Assembly (NCBI GenBank): GCA_004292605.1
Contig: RDXK01000109.1
Location: 1 to 33,151, forward strand
Direction: 5' to 3'
Origin: Bacteroidota bacterium
GTDB taxonomy: Bacteria; Bacteroidota; Bacteroidia; Chitinophagales; Chitinophagaceae
DNA length: 33,151 bases
The notes beneath the pieces are model-generated. The model searched no databases and had not been told where the DNA came from. It saw nothing but the letters and a program-made list of their open reading frames with translations. Positions 1 to 7,408 of the stretch are shown piece after piece. The position numbers and the translations under genes are program-made. Position 1 is the first letter of the stretch; every line of letters starts with the position of its first letter.

Positions 1-1500
1 GGTAGCTGGTAAAGTGGTTAACTTAATTCCTGTACTTTGGTTGGTAGTGCTTGCTGCATAAGGAATGCCAAAGGCTAAAGGTACGGTCCATGCGGTAACA
101 TCGTAAAACAAACTATCCTTATACTGTGTGTTTTTTTCAAATATGGTTTTTATTAATTTAAACTGCGTTTGATTGGTAGGTACGGTGAAGCTATGCCCTG
201 GCAAAAAAGTTTTACCATCCAGCTGAATATTTTTGGTGATGGGGTATACATCTATACTATGCCTAAGTAATAGCTCTACAAATAGTCTTGTTTCTTCTTG
301 GGTTTGTTCACTACCAAACACAAAACTCTTGGTAGCGTATTCCGTAGCTTCCTTTTGGGCTTGTTCAAAAAAACTACGCTGATAATTGGTAAGTTTTTCT
401 TGCATTTTACTAGCCGCCTCTAGGGTAGATAAGGTGGTGATAAATTGGTTTTTAATAGTAAACGGAAAACTTAGTAACCCATTGTCGGTTTCTTGTACAT
501 GACCGCGACTGCTAGCCTGTTCAAATAAAATACCTATACCGCCATTGATATCGGGGTAGGTACTTCCTTTGCCGTAATAAAAATCGTCGTACCCTTCTTT
601 GGTAAAATATAAGGTTTTTATGCTATCTAATTTTTTAGCGTGGTAGGTAGCAATTTCCGCTGTTAATTGTTGGTTTTGCAAAGGGGTATTGGGGTTGGTT
701 CGGCTGGGTACACCCGGCTGAAAAAAGTAGGTAGCATTGCTTCCTTGCTCATGATGATCGGTTAGTATATGCGGTAACCATTGCTGGTAAAGGGCTAAAC
801 GGTTTTTACTTTCCACGTGCTGTGCGGGTAACCAATCTCTATTCAAATCGAACCAATAATGGTTAAAACGTCCACCGGGCCAAACCTCACTGTATTCTCT
901 CGATTGTGGGTCGGGATTTAACACCCCGGTATTTCTATGACTGTTTACCCAGCTAGCAAAGCGGTTCAGTCCGTCAGGATTAAAGCTGGGGTCTATAATC
1001 ACTATCGTGTTTTCCAGCATATTTTTTAGGGCTGCATCATTGGCGGCTAGTAGGTGATACGCTGTAAGCATACTGGCATTACTACCGCTACTTTCATTTC
1101 CATGAATAGAGAAACCCATCCAAACCACTACGGGTAGTTTCTGGTTGGGGGCATTACCGGTTTTACTAAATGCCAAATGCTGTGTACGAATTTCCTCTAA
1201 TCGGGCGATGTTTTTTGGGGACGATACTATCAGGGCAAGTTGCTGCCGGCCTTCGTAAGTGGTTCCTAAATTTTGCAGTACCGACTGTGCTGGGGCAGCC
1301 ACGTTTAGGGCTTTTATGTATTGTACCAATTTATCGTGTGTTACGTGCCATTCGCCCACTTCATGCCCTATAATACTGGCAGGTGTGGGTATGGCTGTAT
1401 TGTAGGTGGTATTAGCGGGTAAATAATAAGCTAAGTTTTGGGCACTTAGGAGCTGTGCAAGACTTATGGTTACCAACAGCAGTGTTAAACGAATACGCAT
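1..1500 (-). CDS. M14-family zinc carboxypeptidase, secreted (C-terminus cut by window edge)
   Basis: The first 500 codons are open with no stop; the gene runs off the left edge. The ATG at 1500 opens a typical signal peptide (MRIRLTLLLVTISLAQLLSA, cleavage near residue 20), so the enzyme is exported. The M14 zinc site is visible: H133-G-N-E136 in the context FSIHGNESSG gives two ligands, and the DHHEQGS segment at residues 248-254 gives the likely third ligand His (H249 or H250). Asn/Arg-rich NSHRNTGVL near residue 187 fits substrate-carboxylate binding. Family knowledge: M14 enzymes remove C-terminal residues from peptides using Zn2+. The S10 carboxypeptidase gene lies 163 bases upstream on the same strand, suggesting shared peptide scavenging, but a terminator-like hairpin separates them. 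Specificity cannot be read from the sequence, and the catalytic Glu near the C-terminus is not confirmed here. Confidence 0.85.
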   Translation of the reverse strand, partial: MRIRLTLLLVTISLAQLLSAQNLAYYLPANTTYNTAIPTPASIIGHEVGEWHVTHDKLVQYIKALNVAAPAQSVLQNLGTTYEGRQQLALIVSSPKNIARLEEIRTQHLAFSKTGNAPNQKLPVVVWMGFSIHGNESSGSNASMLTAYHLLAANDAALKNMLENTIVIIDPSFNPDGLNRFASWVNSHRNTGVLNPDPQSREYSEVWPGGRFNHYWFDLNRDWLPAQHVESKNRLALYQQWLPHILTDHHEQGSNATYFFQPGVPSRTNPNTPLQNQQLTAEIATYHAKKLDSIKTLYFTKEGYDDFYYGKGSTYPDINGGIGILFEQASSRGHVQETDNGLLSFPFTIKNQFITTLSTLEAASKMQEKLTNYQRSFFEQAQKEATEYATKSFVFGSEQTQEETRLFVELLLRHSIDVYPITKNIQLDGKTFLPGHSFTVPTNQTQFKLIKTIFEKNTQYKDSLFYDVTAWTVPLAFGIPYAASTTNQSTGIKLTTLPAT

Positions 1501-1610
1501 ATTAAAATGGATTAGGTTTAAAAGTAATGGATGGCTGTATTTTTTCAGTTCTGCAGCCGCGGACTTGTATCGGTGTTATAGCCTTGTATTAGTATAAACA
1601 GTACTATTTA

Positions 1611-1642
1611 TAAAAATCCCCAATACACCAGAATACGGGGAT
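1611..1642 (-). terminator. Probable intrinsic terminator after the S10 peptidase gene
   Basis: On the minus strand ATCCCC (1642-1637) can pair with GGGGAT (1621-1616) across a 15-nt loop, followed at once by five T-rich positions (TTTTTA). It lies 20-50 bases past the stop of the S10 gene and before the M14 start. The stem is only six pairs, so the call is moderate. The rest of the 1501-1663 gap shows no gene. Confidence 0.5.
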
Positions 1643-1663
1643 CTCCGTACGACAAATAACAAA

Positions 1664-3181
1664 TTATTTTGCCAATGCACTCGCAAAAAATGCATCTACA
1701 TCTTTTTTAAATTGTATGGCATCAGGTTCATTTATATAATACATGTGGCCACTATTGTAATAGTACTGCTGTACATTTTTCCGCTGCCAAGGCTGCAAAA
1801 ACATGTGTTCTACATCGTACATTGCCGTAAAGTAGGGAGTAGCAAAATCATAGTAACCCATCCCTACATACACTTTTAAGTGCGGGTTTTTCGTCATGGC
1901 GTCGCGTAAGCTTTCCGCTACATTTAAAAACTGGTTTTGCACGTTATTGTAGTTCCATGGGTATACACTGGCTAAAATATTGTAAGGCTTTTCTTCTTTA
2001 AAATTTAGCTCCCGCTGAAAGTAGTCGTTCACGGCACTAGTAAACGGTCCGTCAATATTTGTAAAGCTGGGGTCAAAGTCTACAAACTCGCCTGCTGCAT
2101 CTAAATTGGTACTAGTAAAACGAGCATCTAGCCTGCCTATGGCCAATCCATCTTTTCTCCGTAATTCCTTGTAAAATCTGCTTTCCTCCACACGTAGGTT
2201 GGCCTGCAAAATATACTCCTTATCCAGCCCCGTGTAGTTACTCATTTCGGAAGCAATTTTGTCTTTGTCTGCCGCCGTAAGCCAGTCGCCTTTTATCAAG
2301 GCCGGTGCATATACTTCTAACGCCCATTTCTCACTTTCCGCCAGTAATGCTTTCAAAGATTTTTGCTGCTGCTGCGGCGATAATTTTTTATGGTACCATG
2401 CCGCCGCCGTGTAACTTGGTATGTATAAGGCACGTGGTAAATCGTTACCCACATAGTAATCGTTGGTGCCAAAATTCAACACGGGTGAAATTAAAAATAC
2501 CCCATTGATGTACATTCTGTAACTATCAGTAAGGTACTTGCTTAAACCCGCTGCACGGGTGGTGCCATAGCTTTCACCAGCAAGAAATTTGGGCGATGCC
2601 CAACGTTCGTATTTGGTGGTAAAGCTTCTTATAAAATTGGCGGTGGCTTGAATATCTTCATTGTATCCATGAAATTGTTTGGCGCTTTCCCCAGGGGCAG
2701 GGCGACTGAAACCCGTAGTTACGGGGTCAATGAATACTAAATCGGTTTTATCGAGCCAGCTAAATTCATTATTTACCAGTTGGTACGGTGGTGGTGTTGC
2801 AGTACCGTCTTTTTGTAATACCACACGCTTTGGCCCCAATGCACCTATATGTAGCCACACGCTACTGCTACCCGGCCCACCGTTGAAAGTGAAGCATATA
2901 GGGCGGTTGCTAGCCTCCTCTCCCTGTTTTTTATAGTAGGTAAAAAATATTTTAGCAATGGTTTTGCCTGTGTCATTTTTCAAATCTAAATAGCCTGCTT
3001 GTGCGGTGTAGGCTACTTTTTGTGAACCAATAGTAACCGTATTACTGGTAGTAACAATGCCACCAAAATTGGTGCTCACAGCCGTTTCATTAGCGGTGTT
3101 TACTGGGGCCGATTTTTGTGCTACCGCATAACTAGCGGAGCCCAATAAACAAGCCAATACAATGAATTTCTTTTTATACAT
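1664..3181 (-). CDS. S10-family serine carboxypeptidase, secreted
   Basis: A 505-residue protein from the ATG at 3181, which opens directly on a signal peptide (MYKKKFIVLACLLGSASYAV, cut near A21-Q22). An in-frame TTG 22 codons upstream gives a low-complexity extension before the signal and is rejected. S10 landmarks are all present: GGPGSSS at 101-107, nucleophile S204 in GESYG, D445 in MGYYDFATPY, and H479 in NSGHMYYI. Length matches the family. Members are alpha/beta-hydrolase exopeptidases that release C-terminal residues, often at acidic pH; they are well known from plant vacuoles and lysosomes and also occur in Bacteroidota. Product is probably periplasmic or secreted. A TAnnTTTA box (3187-3194) stands 5 nt before the ATG. 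It is transcribed away from murB and toward the M14 gene, so a joint role in peptide trimming is a reasonable inference. Confidence 0.9.
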   Translation of the reverse strand: MYKKKFIVLACLLGSASYAVAQKSAPVNTANETAVSTNFGGIVTTSNTVTIGSQKVAYTAQAGYLDLKNDTGKTIAKIFFTYYKKQGEEASNRPICFTFNGGPGSSSVWLHIGALGPKRVVLQKDGTATPPPYQLVNNEFSWLDKTDLVFIDPVTTGFSRPAPGESAKQFHGYNEDIQATANFIRSFTTKYERWASPKFLAGESYGTTRAAGLSKYLTDSYRMYINGVFLISPVLNFGTNDYYVGNDLPRALYIPSYTAAAWYHKKLSPQQQQKSLKALLAESEKWALEVYAPALIKGDWLTAADKDKIASEMSNYTGLDKEYILQANLRVEESRFYKELRRKDGLAIGRLDARFTSTNLDAAGEFVDFDPSFTNIDGPFTSAVNDYFQRELNFKEEKPYNILASVYPWNYNNVQNQFLNVAESLRDAMTKNPHLKVYVGMGYYDFATPYFTAMYDVEHMFLQPWQRKNVQQYYYNSGHMYYINEPDAIQFKKDVDAFFASALAK

Positions 3182-3270
3182 AGTGGTAAAGTTATGGTGG
3201 TTAAATGTAGTACTAATATTGGTTGTACTAACTACAACTACCGCCAAAATAGTGTTGTTTACCTACCTTT

Positions 3271-4284
3271 ATGGCAATGAAAATATATAGCGACTTCAAC
3301 TTACAACCGTACAATACTTTTGGCATCGATGTACCAGCGAAAACTGTGGCGGTCTGCGAAAATGAGTCAGATATTACGGAGTTTCTGTCAACCTATACGA
3401 AGGATATTTTGGTATTGGGAGGCGGCAGCAATATTTTGTTTGTAAGGCCAGTGGACGAACCCGTTTTGCTAATGCAATACAAGGGTATACAAGTTGTTTT
3501 TGAAACACATAAGGAAGTAATAGTTGAAGTAAACGCAGGCGAGAGCTGGCATAGTTTTGTAAGTTATTGTGTGCAAAATAATTGGGGTGGCTTGGAGAAT
3601 TTGAGTCTTATCCCAGGCACTGTTGGGGCTGCACCTATGCAAAACATTGGCGCCTACGGTGTGGAGGTAAAGGATTCCATCATATCTGTTACCGCCATTG
3701 AAAAAGTCACTTTACAAAAAAGAGTTTTTACCCATCAGGAATGTGCTTTTGGCTATAGGGAAAGTATTTTCAAAACCAGTTTAAGAAATCAGTTTGTGGT
3801 GCTTTCGGTGCGGTTTGTTTTACAAAAAAATGCAAAGGTGAATACCAGCTACGGTGCCATTGCATCGGAACTTTCGGCACAGAATATTATAAACCCAAGT
3901 TTGGCCGATGTAGCTGCGGCTGTAATACGAATACGCCAAAGTAAATTGCCCAACCCGTCTGAAATAGGAAATGCAGGTAGTTTTTTCAAAAACCCCATTG
4001 TTGGTGGTTTGCAGGCTGCCGATTTAATAAAGACTTTTCCTACCATATCCATGTACGCACAACCTAACAACCAACAAAAAGTTCCAGCGGCATGGTTAAT
4101 AGAACAATGTGGCTGGAAGGGTTACCGCCAAGGCGATGCAGGCGTGCATGAAAAGCATGCACTAGTATTGGTTAATTATGGCCAAGCAAGCGGACAACAG
4201 ATATTTGACATAAGTACACGCATAATAAATAGTGTGTATGAAAAATTCGGCATTCAGTTAGAACGTGAGGTGAATATTTATTAA
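3271..4284 (+). CDS. murB: UDP-N-acetylmuramate dehydrogenase MurB
   Basis: A 337-residue FAD enzyme that reduces UDP-GlcNAc-enolpyruvate to UDP-MurNAc with NADPH, the second committed step of peptidoglycan precursor synthesis in the cytoplasm. Recognisable segments: PYNTFGIDV near residue 13, the FAD pyrophosphate-binding LGGGSNIL at about 49-56, SLIPGTVGAAPMQNIGAYGV at about 111-130, YRESIFK, and GSFFKNP (catalytic Ser region) near 235. The Trp/Lys-rich CGWKGYRQGDAGVHEKHAL and the C-terminal EREVNIY agree with the type I (E. coli-like) form and its length. A second ATG at 3277 is equally possible and sits 5 nt after a TACCTTTA promoter-like box. The gene converges on murA, which makes its substrate; their stop codons share four bases. 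Confidence 0.95.
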   Translation: MAMKIYSDFNLQPYNTFGIDVPAKTVAVCENESDITEFLSTYTKDILVLGGGSNILFVRPVDEPVLLMQYKGIQVVFETHKEVIVEVNAGESWHSFVSYCVQNNWGGLENLSLIPGTVGAAPMQNIGAYGVEVKDSIISVTAIEKVTLQKRVFTHQECAFGYRESIFKTSLRNQFVVLSVRFVLQKNAKVNTSYGAIASELSAQNIINPSLADVAAAVIRIRQSKLPNPSEIGNAGSFFKNPIVGGLQAADLIKTFPTISMYAQPNNQQKVPAAWLIEQCGWKGYRQGDAGVHEKHALVLVNYGQASGQQIFDISTRIINSVYEKFGIQLEREVNIY

Positions 4285-5591
4285 ACCATCACTCTTTTTA
4301 TGCTAGCTCCTAAAGCTTGTAGGCGTACGTCAATATTTTCATATCCTCTATCAATTTGTTCAATGTTGTGAATGGTACTTTTGCCTTGGGCACTCAATGC
4401 CGCTATCAGCAAAGCAACCCCTGCACGTATATCAGGGCTCGTCATAGTGATACCACGTAACGGTTGTTTTCTACCAAGGCCTATCACATTTACCCTATGA
4501 GGATCGCATAGAATTATTTGACCACCCATATCTATCAGCTTATCCGTAAAAAATAAGCGGCTTTCAAACATTTTTTGATGAATTAAAACACTACCGATGG
4601 CCTGTGTAGCTACTACTACCATAATACTTATTAAATCCGGTGTAAAGCCTGGCCAAGGATGATCGTATATAGTAAGAATTCCACCATCAAAATAGGATTG
4701 AATGGTATATGTTTCTTGTGCAGGCACGGTAATATCATCGCCTTCTATCAACAACTGTATCCCAAGCTGCTCAAACTTTTGCGGAATAATTCCCAAGTGC
4801 TGCACGCCACAGTTTTTAATGGTTATAGCACTTTGGGTCATGGCTGCTAAACCAATAAAGCTACCAATCTCAATCATATCTGGCAGTATGGTATGGCTAG
4901 TGCCGGTAAGTTCAGCCACCCCTTTTATGGTTAATAAGTTACTGCCAATACCTGTTATTTGTGCACCCATACTATTTAGCATGGTACATAACTGCTGCAA
5001 ATATGGTTCGCAAGCGGCGTTGTACAGGGTGGTAGTTCCTTCAGCTAAAACGGCCGCCATCACTAGGTTTGCTGTACCTGTAACGCTAGGTTCATCTAGC
5101 ATTATGTAACTACCTTTTAGCCCCTTTGTGCTAAGGTGAATGCCTTGTTCTGCTTCGTTATAAATAAATGTGGCACCTAGTTTTTCAAAGCCAAGTAGGT
5201 GCGTATCTAATCTTCTACGGCCAATTTTATCGCCGCCAGGTTTGGGTAAAAATGCTTTTTGAAATCGTGCCAGTAATGGCCCCACCAGCATTACACTTCC
5301 ACGGATTTTTCCACTCTTTGTAAAAAACTCGGGTGAGTAAATGGCGTTGATATCTACATTATTCGCCTCAAAAGTATAGCTGTTTTTATGGTGCTCTGTT
5401 ACTTTTACGCCCAGTACTCGCAGCAAATCTATCAACAAAACCACATCTATAATATTTGGAACATTGTGTATAGTTACTGGTTGTTCGGTTAGTAGTACTA
5501 CACACAAAATTTGTAGGGCTTCGTTTTTAGCCCCTTGCGGGGTAATGGTACCTGCTAAGGCTGCTCCGCCTTCTATTTCAAAATAGCTCAT
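4281..5591 (-). CDS. murA: UDP-N-acetylglucosamine 1-carboxyvinyltransferase MurA (Cys-to-Asp active site)
   Basis: A 436-residue EPSP-synthase-fold enzyme that transfers enolpyruvate from PEP to UDP-GlcNAc, the first committed step of peptidoglycan synthesis. The N-terminal GAKNEALQ (K22-N23) is the substrate-binding motif. The active-site loop reads PKPGGDKIGRRRLDTH: D121 stands where E. coli MurA has Cys115. The fold's repeats are intact (SVTGTANLVMAAVLAEGTT; SPDIRAGVALLIAAL with the C-terminal Asp-Ile-Arg), so this is an active enzyme, not a relic. Asp at this position is known in other bacteria to retain activity and to block the covalent inhibition by fosfomycin. The ATG lies 14 bases after the miaE stop, so miaE and murA are probably co-transcribed. 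The stop overlaps that of convergent murB. Confidence 0.96.
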   Translation of the reverse strand: MSYFEIEGGAALAGTITPQGAKNEALQILCVVLLTEQPVTIHNVPNIIDVVLLIDLLRVLGVKVTEHHKNSYTFEANNVDINAIYSPEFFTKSGKIRGSVMLVGPLLARFQKAFLPKPGGDKIGRRRLDTHLLGFEKLGATFIYNEAEQGIHLSTKGLKGSYIMLDEPSVTGTANLVMAAVLAEGTTTLYNAACEPYLQQLCTMLNSMGAQITGIGSNLLTIKGVAELTGTSHTILPDMIEIGSFIGLAAMTQSAITIKNCGVQHLGIIPQKFEQLGIQLLIEGDDITVPAQETYTIQSYFDGGILTIYDHPWPGFTPDLISIMVVVATQAIGSVLIHQKMFESRLFFTDKLIDMGGQIILCDPHRVNVIGLGRKQPLRGITMTSPDIRAGVALLIAALSAQGKSTIHNIEQIDRGYENIDVRLQALGASIKRVMV

Positions 5592-5605
5592 GTAGTAATT
5601 TTAAT

Positions 5606-6244
5606 TTAATGTATTCTGTCGCCCCTTACATCTATGGTTTCCATAATATCTATTTCGTGGGCTAGCCATTCCTGCCAGCGGTTTCGTACCCGTTGCTTAT
5701 CAAAAAAAGTTTCTGCTAGGGTAATAAATGTGGTGTAGTGCCCCGCTTCGCTTTCCATAAACAGTCGGTAAAATTTTCGCATACCTATATCGGCTAATCC
5801 TTCGCTCAGGCGTTTAAATCGTTCGCAGCTGCGAGCCTCTACCAAAGCCATCGTTAGCAATTCATCTATAAAACGGCCTTCACGGCTGCCACCTTTTTGC
5901 TGAAAAGCTCTTAGTTTGTTTACATATTTATCCTTACGCTGTAAACCCAACTTCAAACCACGTTTTTTAAGTTCGGCCAATACCAATCTAAAATGCCCCC
6001 ATTCCTCGGTAACTATCGGTGCTAATTCATCTACCAATTCAGGAAAATCGCTGTACCGCTGAATAAGCGAAATACAGGTCATAGCAGCCTTTTGCTCACA
6101 ATAGGCATGATCGGTTAAAATTTCTTCCAAATGCCAAGTGGTTAAATCTACCCAGCGTGGATCGGTGGGGAGTTTTAAACCCAATATATTTTTGGTATGT
6201 ATGCTAACCTCGTCGGCTAGTAAATTATTGGCGGTTTCCTGCAT
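5606..6244 (-). CDS. miaE: tRNA-(ms2io6A)-hydroxylase MiaE
   Basis: A 212-residue ferritin-like di-iron monooxygenase. Family members hydroxylate the isopentenyl group of ms2i6A at position 37 of tRNAs reading U-starting codons, after MiaA and MiaB. The N-terminal LGLKLPTDPRWVDL and the core WHLEEILTDHAYCEQKA are characteristic. The di-iron ligand pattern is visible: a Glu in the 40-50 helix, E81-x-x-H84 (EEWGHF), E136 (VEARSCERF) and E166-x-x-H169 (ESEAGHY). Length matches the family. It is read toward murA with a 14-base gap, giving a probable two-gene unit, and diverges from the BioF-type gene with only 21 bases between the two ATGs, so each promoter must overlap the other region. Confidence 0.9.
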   Translation of the reverse strand: MQETANNLLADEVSIHTKNILGLKLPTDPRWVDLTTWHLEEILTDHAYCEQKAAMTCISLIQRYSDFPELVDELAPIVTEEWGHFRLVLAELKKRGLKLGLQRKDKYVNKLRAFQQKGGSREGRFIDELLTMALVEARSCERFKRLSEGLADIGMRKFYRLFMESEAGHYTTFITLAETFFDKQRVRNRWQEWLAHEIDIMETIDVRGDRIH

Positions 6245-6261
6245 ACAAAAAATTAGTTTTG
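6228..6261 (+). promoter_or_regulatory. Probable promoter of the bioF-type gene, leaderless placement
   Basis: TAGTTTTG at 6254-6261 matches the Bacteroidota -7 element TAnnTTTG exactly and ends 4 nt before the ATG at 6266. A TTG at 6228-6230 lies 23 nt upstream, a little longer than the usual 19-21 nt to the -33 element and inside the miaE coding sequence. The -7 match is direct observation; use as a promoter is inference. Confidence 0.5.
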
Positions 6262-6265
6262 GTAA

Positions 6266-7375
6266 ATGTATAACGATGATTTTTTAGAGAAAAAAATACT
6301 TCAAAGGGTGTCGGAGAATGCTTTGCGTACTCTAGCACCTGAGAAGCCGGGAGTTGATTTTTTTAGTAATGATTATTTAGGCATTGCTACGCAAAAATTG
6401 CTTCAAATTCCTGCATCGGAATATGGCAGCGGAGGGTCGAGATTATTGGCGGGCAACCGTGCTAGAACACAGGCTGTAGAAGCGGATATTGCTACGTTTC
6501 ATGCCGCCGAGGCGGGCTTATTATTCAACAGCGGATACGATGCTAATATTGGTTTATTAAGTTGTGTTCCACAGCGGGGTGACGTAGTTTTTTACGATGC
6601 CCTTTGCCACGCTAGTATACGCGATGGATTGCGTTTAAGTTTTGCCCAATGCATAAGTTTTGAACATAATAACTGCGAACATCTTGAAACATTATTGCAA
6701 ACAGAAACCACGCAAAAAGCAGCAACTATTTTTATAGTTACTGAGGCGGTTTTTAGTATGGATGGTGATACCGCTCCATTAGAAAAAATTGTAGCTATCG
6801 GCCAGCAGTTTGGGGCACATATTTTAGTAGATGAAGCCCATAGTATAGGTGTAATAGGGCAAGCCGGCGAAGGTTTATGTCAACACCTGCGAGTTCAAAA
6901 CCAAATTTTTGCCCGTATTTATACCTACGGAAAAGCATTAGGCTGCCACGGTGCAGCTGTGCTGGGCAGCGAACGATTAATTAGATATTTGGTAAATTTT
7001 GCTCGGAGTTTTATTTATACCACGGCCTTACCGCTGCACGCCGTAGAGGTAATTGCTGCCGCTTATCAATTGTTGCCTTCCTTAACTAAGGAAAGAAGGC
7101 AATTAGCTGGTTCTATTCAATTGTTTCAAGATGGGCTTGGCCAATATGCTGCCTTAGCCAAAAGCACCACCGCAATTCAAGCAGTATTTTTTGAAGCAGA
7201 GAAATTAAATTCGGCAGCGGAAACATTGCAGGCACAAGGCTTTTTAGTAAAACCCATTCGTTACCCCACAGTGCCCCGAAACACGGAAAGAATTCGAATT
7301 ATTTTACACAGTTTTAATACCGATACCGAAGTAAAAGCACTAGTAGACGCATTGCTACCACTTATGAAACCCTAA
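6266..7375 (+). CDS. bioF: 8-amino-7-oxononanoate synthase (BioF-type alpha-oxoamine synthase)
   Basis: A 369-residue PLP enzyme of the alpha-oxoamine synthase group. BioF condenses pimeloyl-thioester with alanine to start the biotin ring. Motifs in order: FFSNDYLG (32-39), GSGGSRLLAGN (54-64), FNSGYDANIGLLS (87-99), HASIRDGLRLS (115-125), EAVFSMDGDTAPL (160-172), LVDEAHSIGVIG (187-198) with the PLP-pyridine Asp189 and His192, and YTYGKALGCHGA with Schiff-base Lys223. These fit BioF better than glycine C-acetyltransferase or serine palmitoyltransferase, which are normally near 395-400 residues, but paralogues in this family cannot be separated with certainty from sequence alone. No bioA, bioB or bioD is nearby, so the biotin role is inferred. 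The gene diverges from miaE and is followed 33 bases later by the acylase gene. Confidence 0.8.
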   Translation: MYNDDFLEKKILQRVSENALRTLAPEKPGVDFFSNDYLGIATQKLLQIPASEYGSGGSRLLAGNRARTQAVEADIATFHAAEAGLLFNSGYDANIGLLSCVPQRGDVVFYDALCHASIRDGLRLSFAQCISFEHNNCEHLETLLQTETTQKAATIFIVTEAVFSMDGDTAPLEKIVAIGQQFGAHILVDEAHSIGVIGQAGEGLCQHLRVQNQIFARIYTYGKALGCHGAAVLGSERLIRYLVNFARSFIYTTALPLHAVEVIAAAYQLLPSLTKERRQLAGSIQLFQDGLGQYAALAKSTTAIQAVFFEAEKLNSAAETLQAQGFLVKPIRYPTVPRNTERIRIILHSFNTDTEVKALVDALLPLMKP

Positions 7376-7408
7376 ATCGCTTATTTTTAAACCATTAAGC
7401 TTGCATGT

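Noticed and set aside
1634-1649. TACGG/CCGTA dyad as a separate regulatory site
   Set aside because: A five-pair stem overlapping the better terminator hairpin; not distinguishable from chance.
3182-3247. TTG start extending the S10 peptidase by 22 codons
   Set aside because: The extension is Thr/Val/His-rich and would bury the signal peptide that begins at the ATG at 3181.
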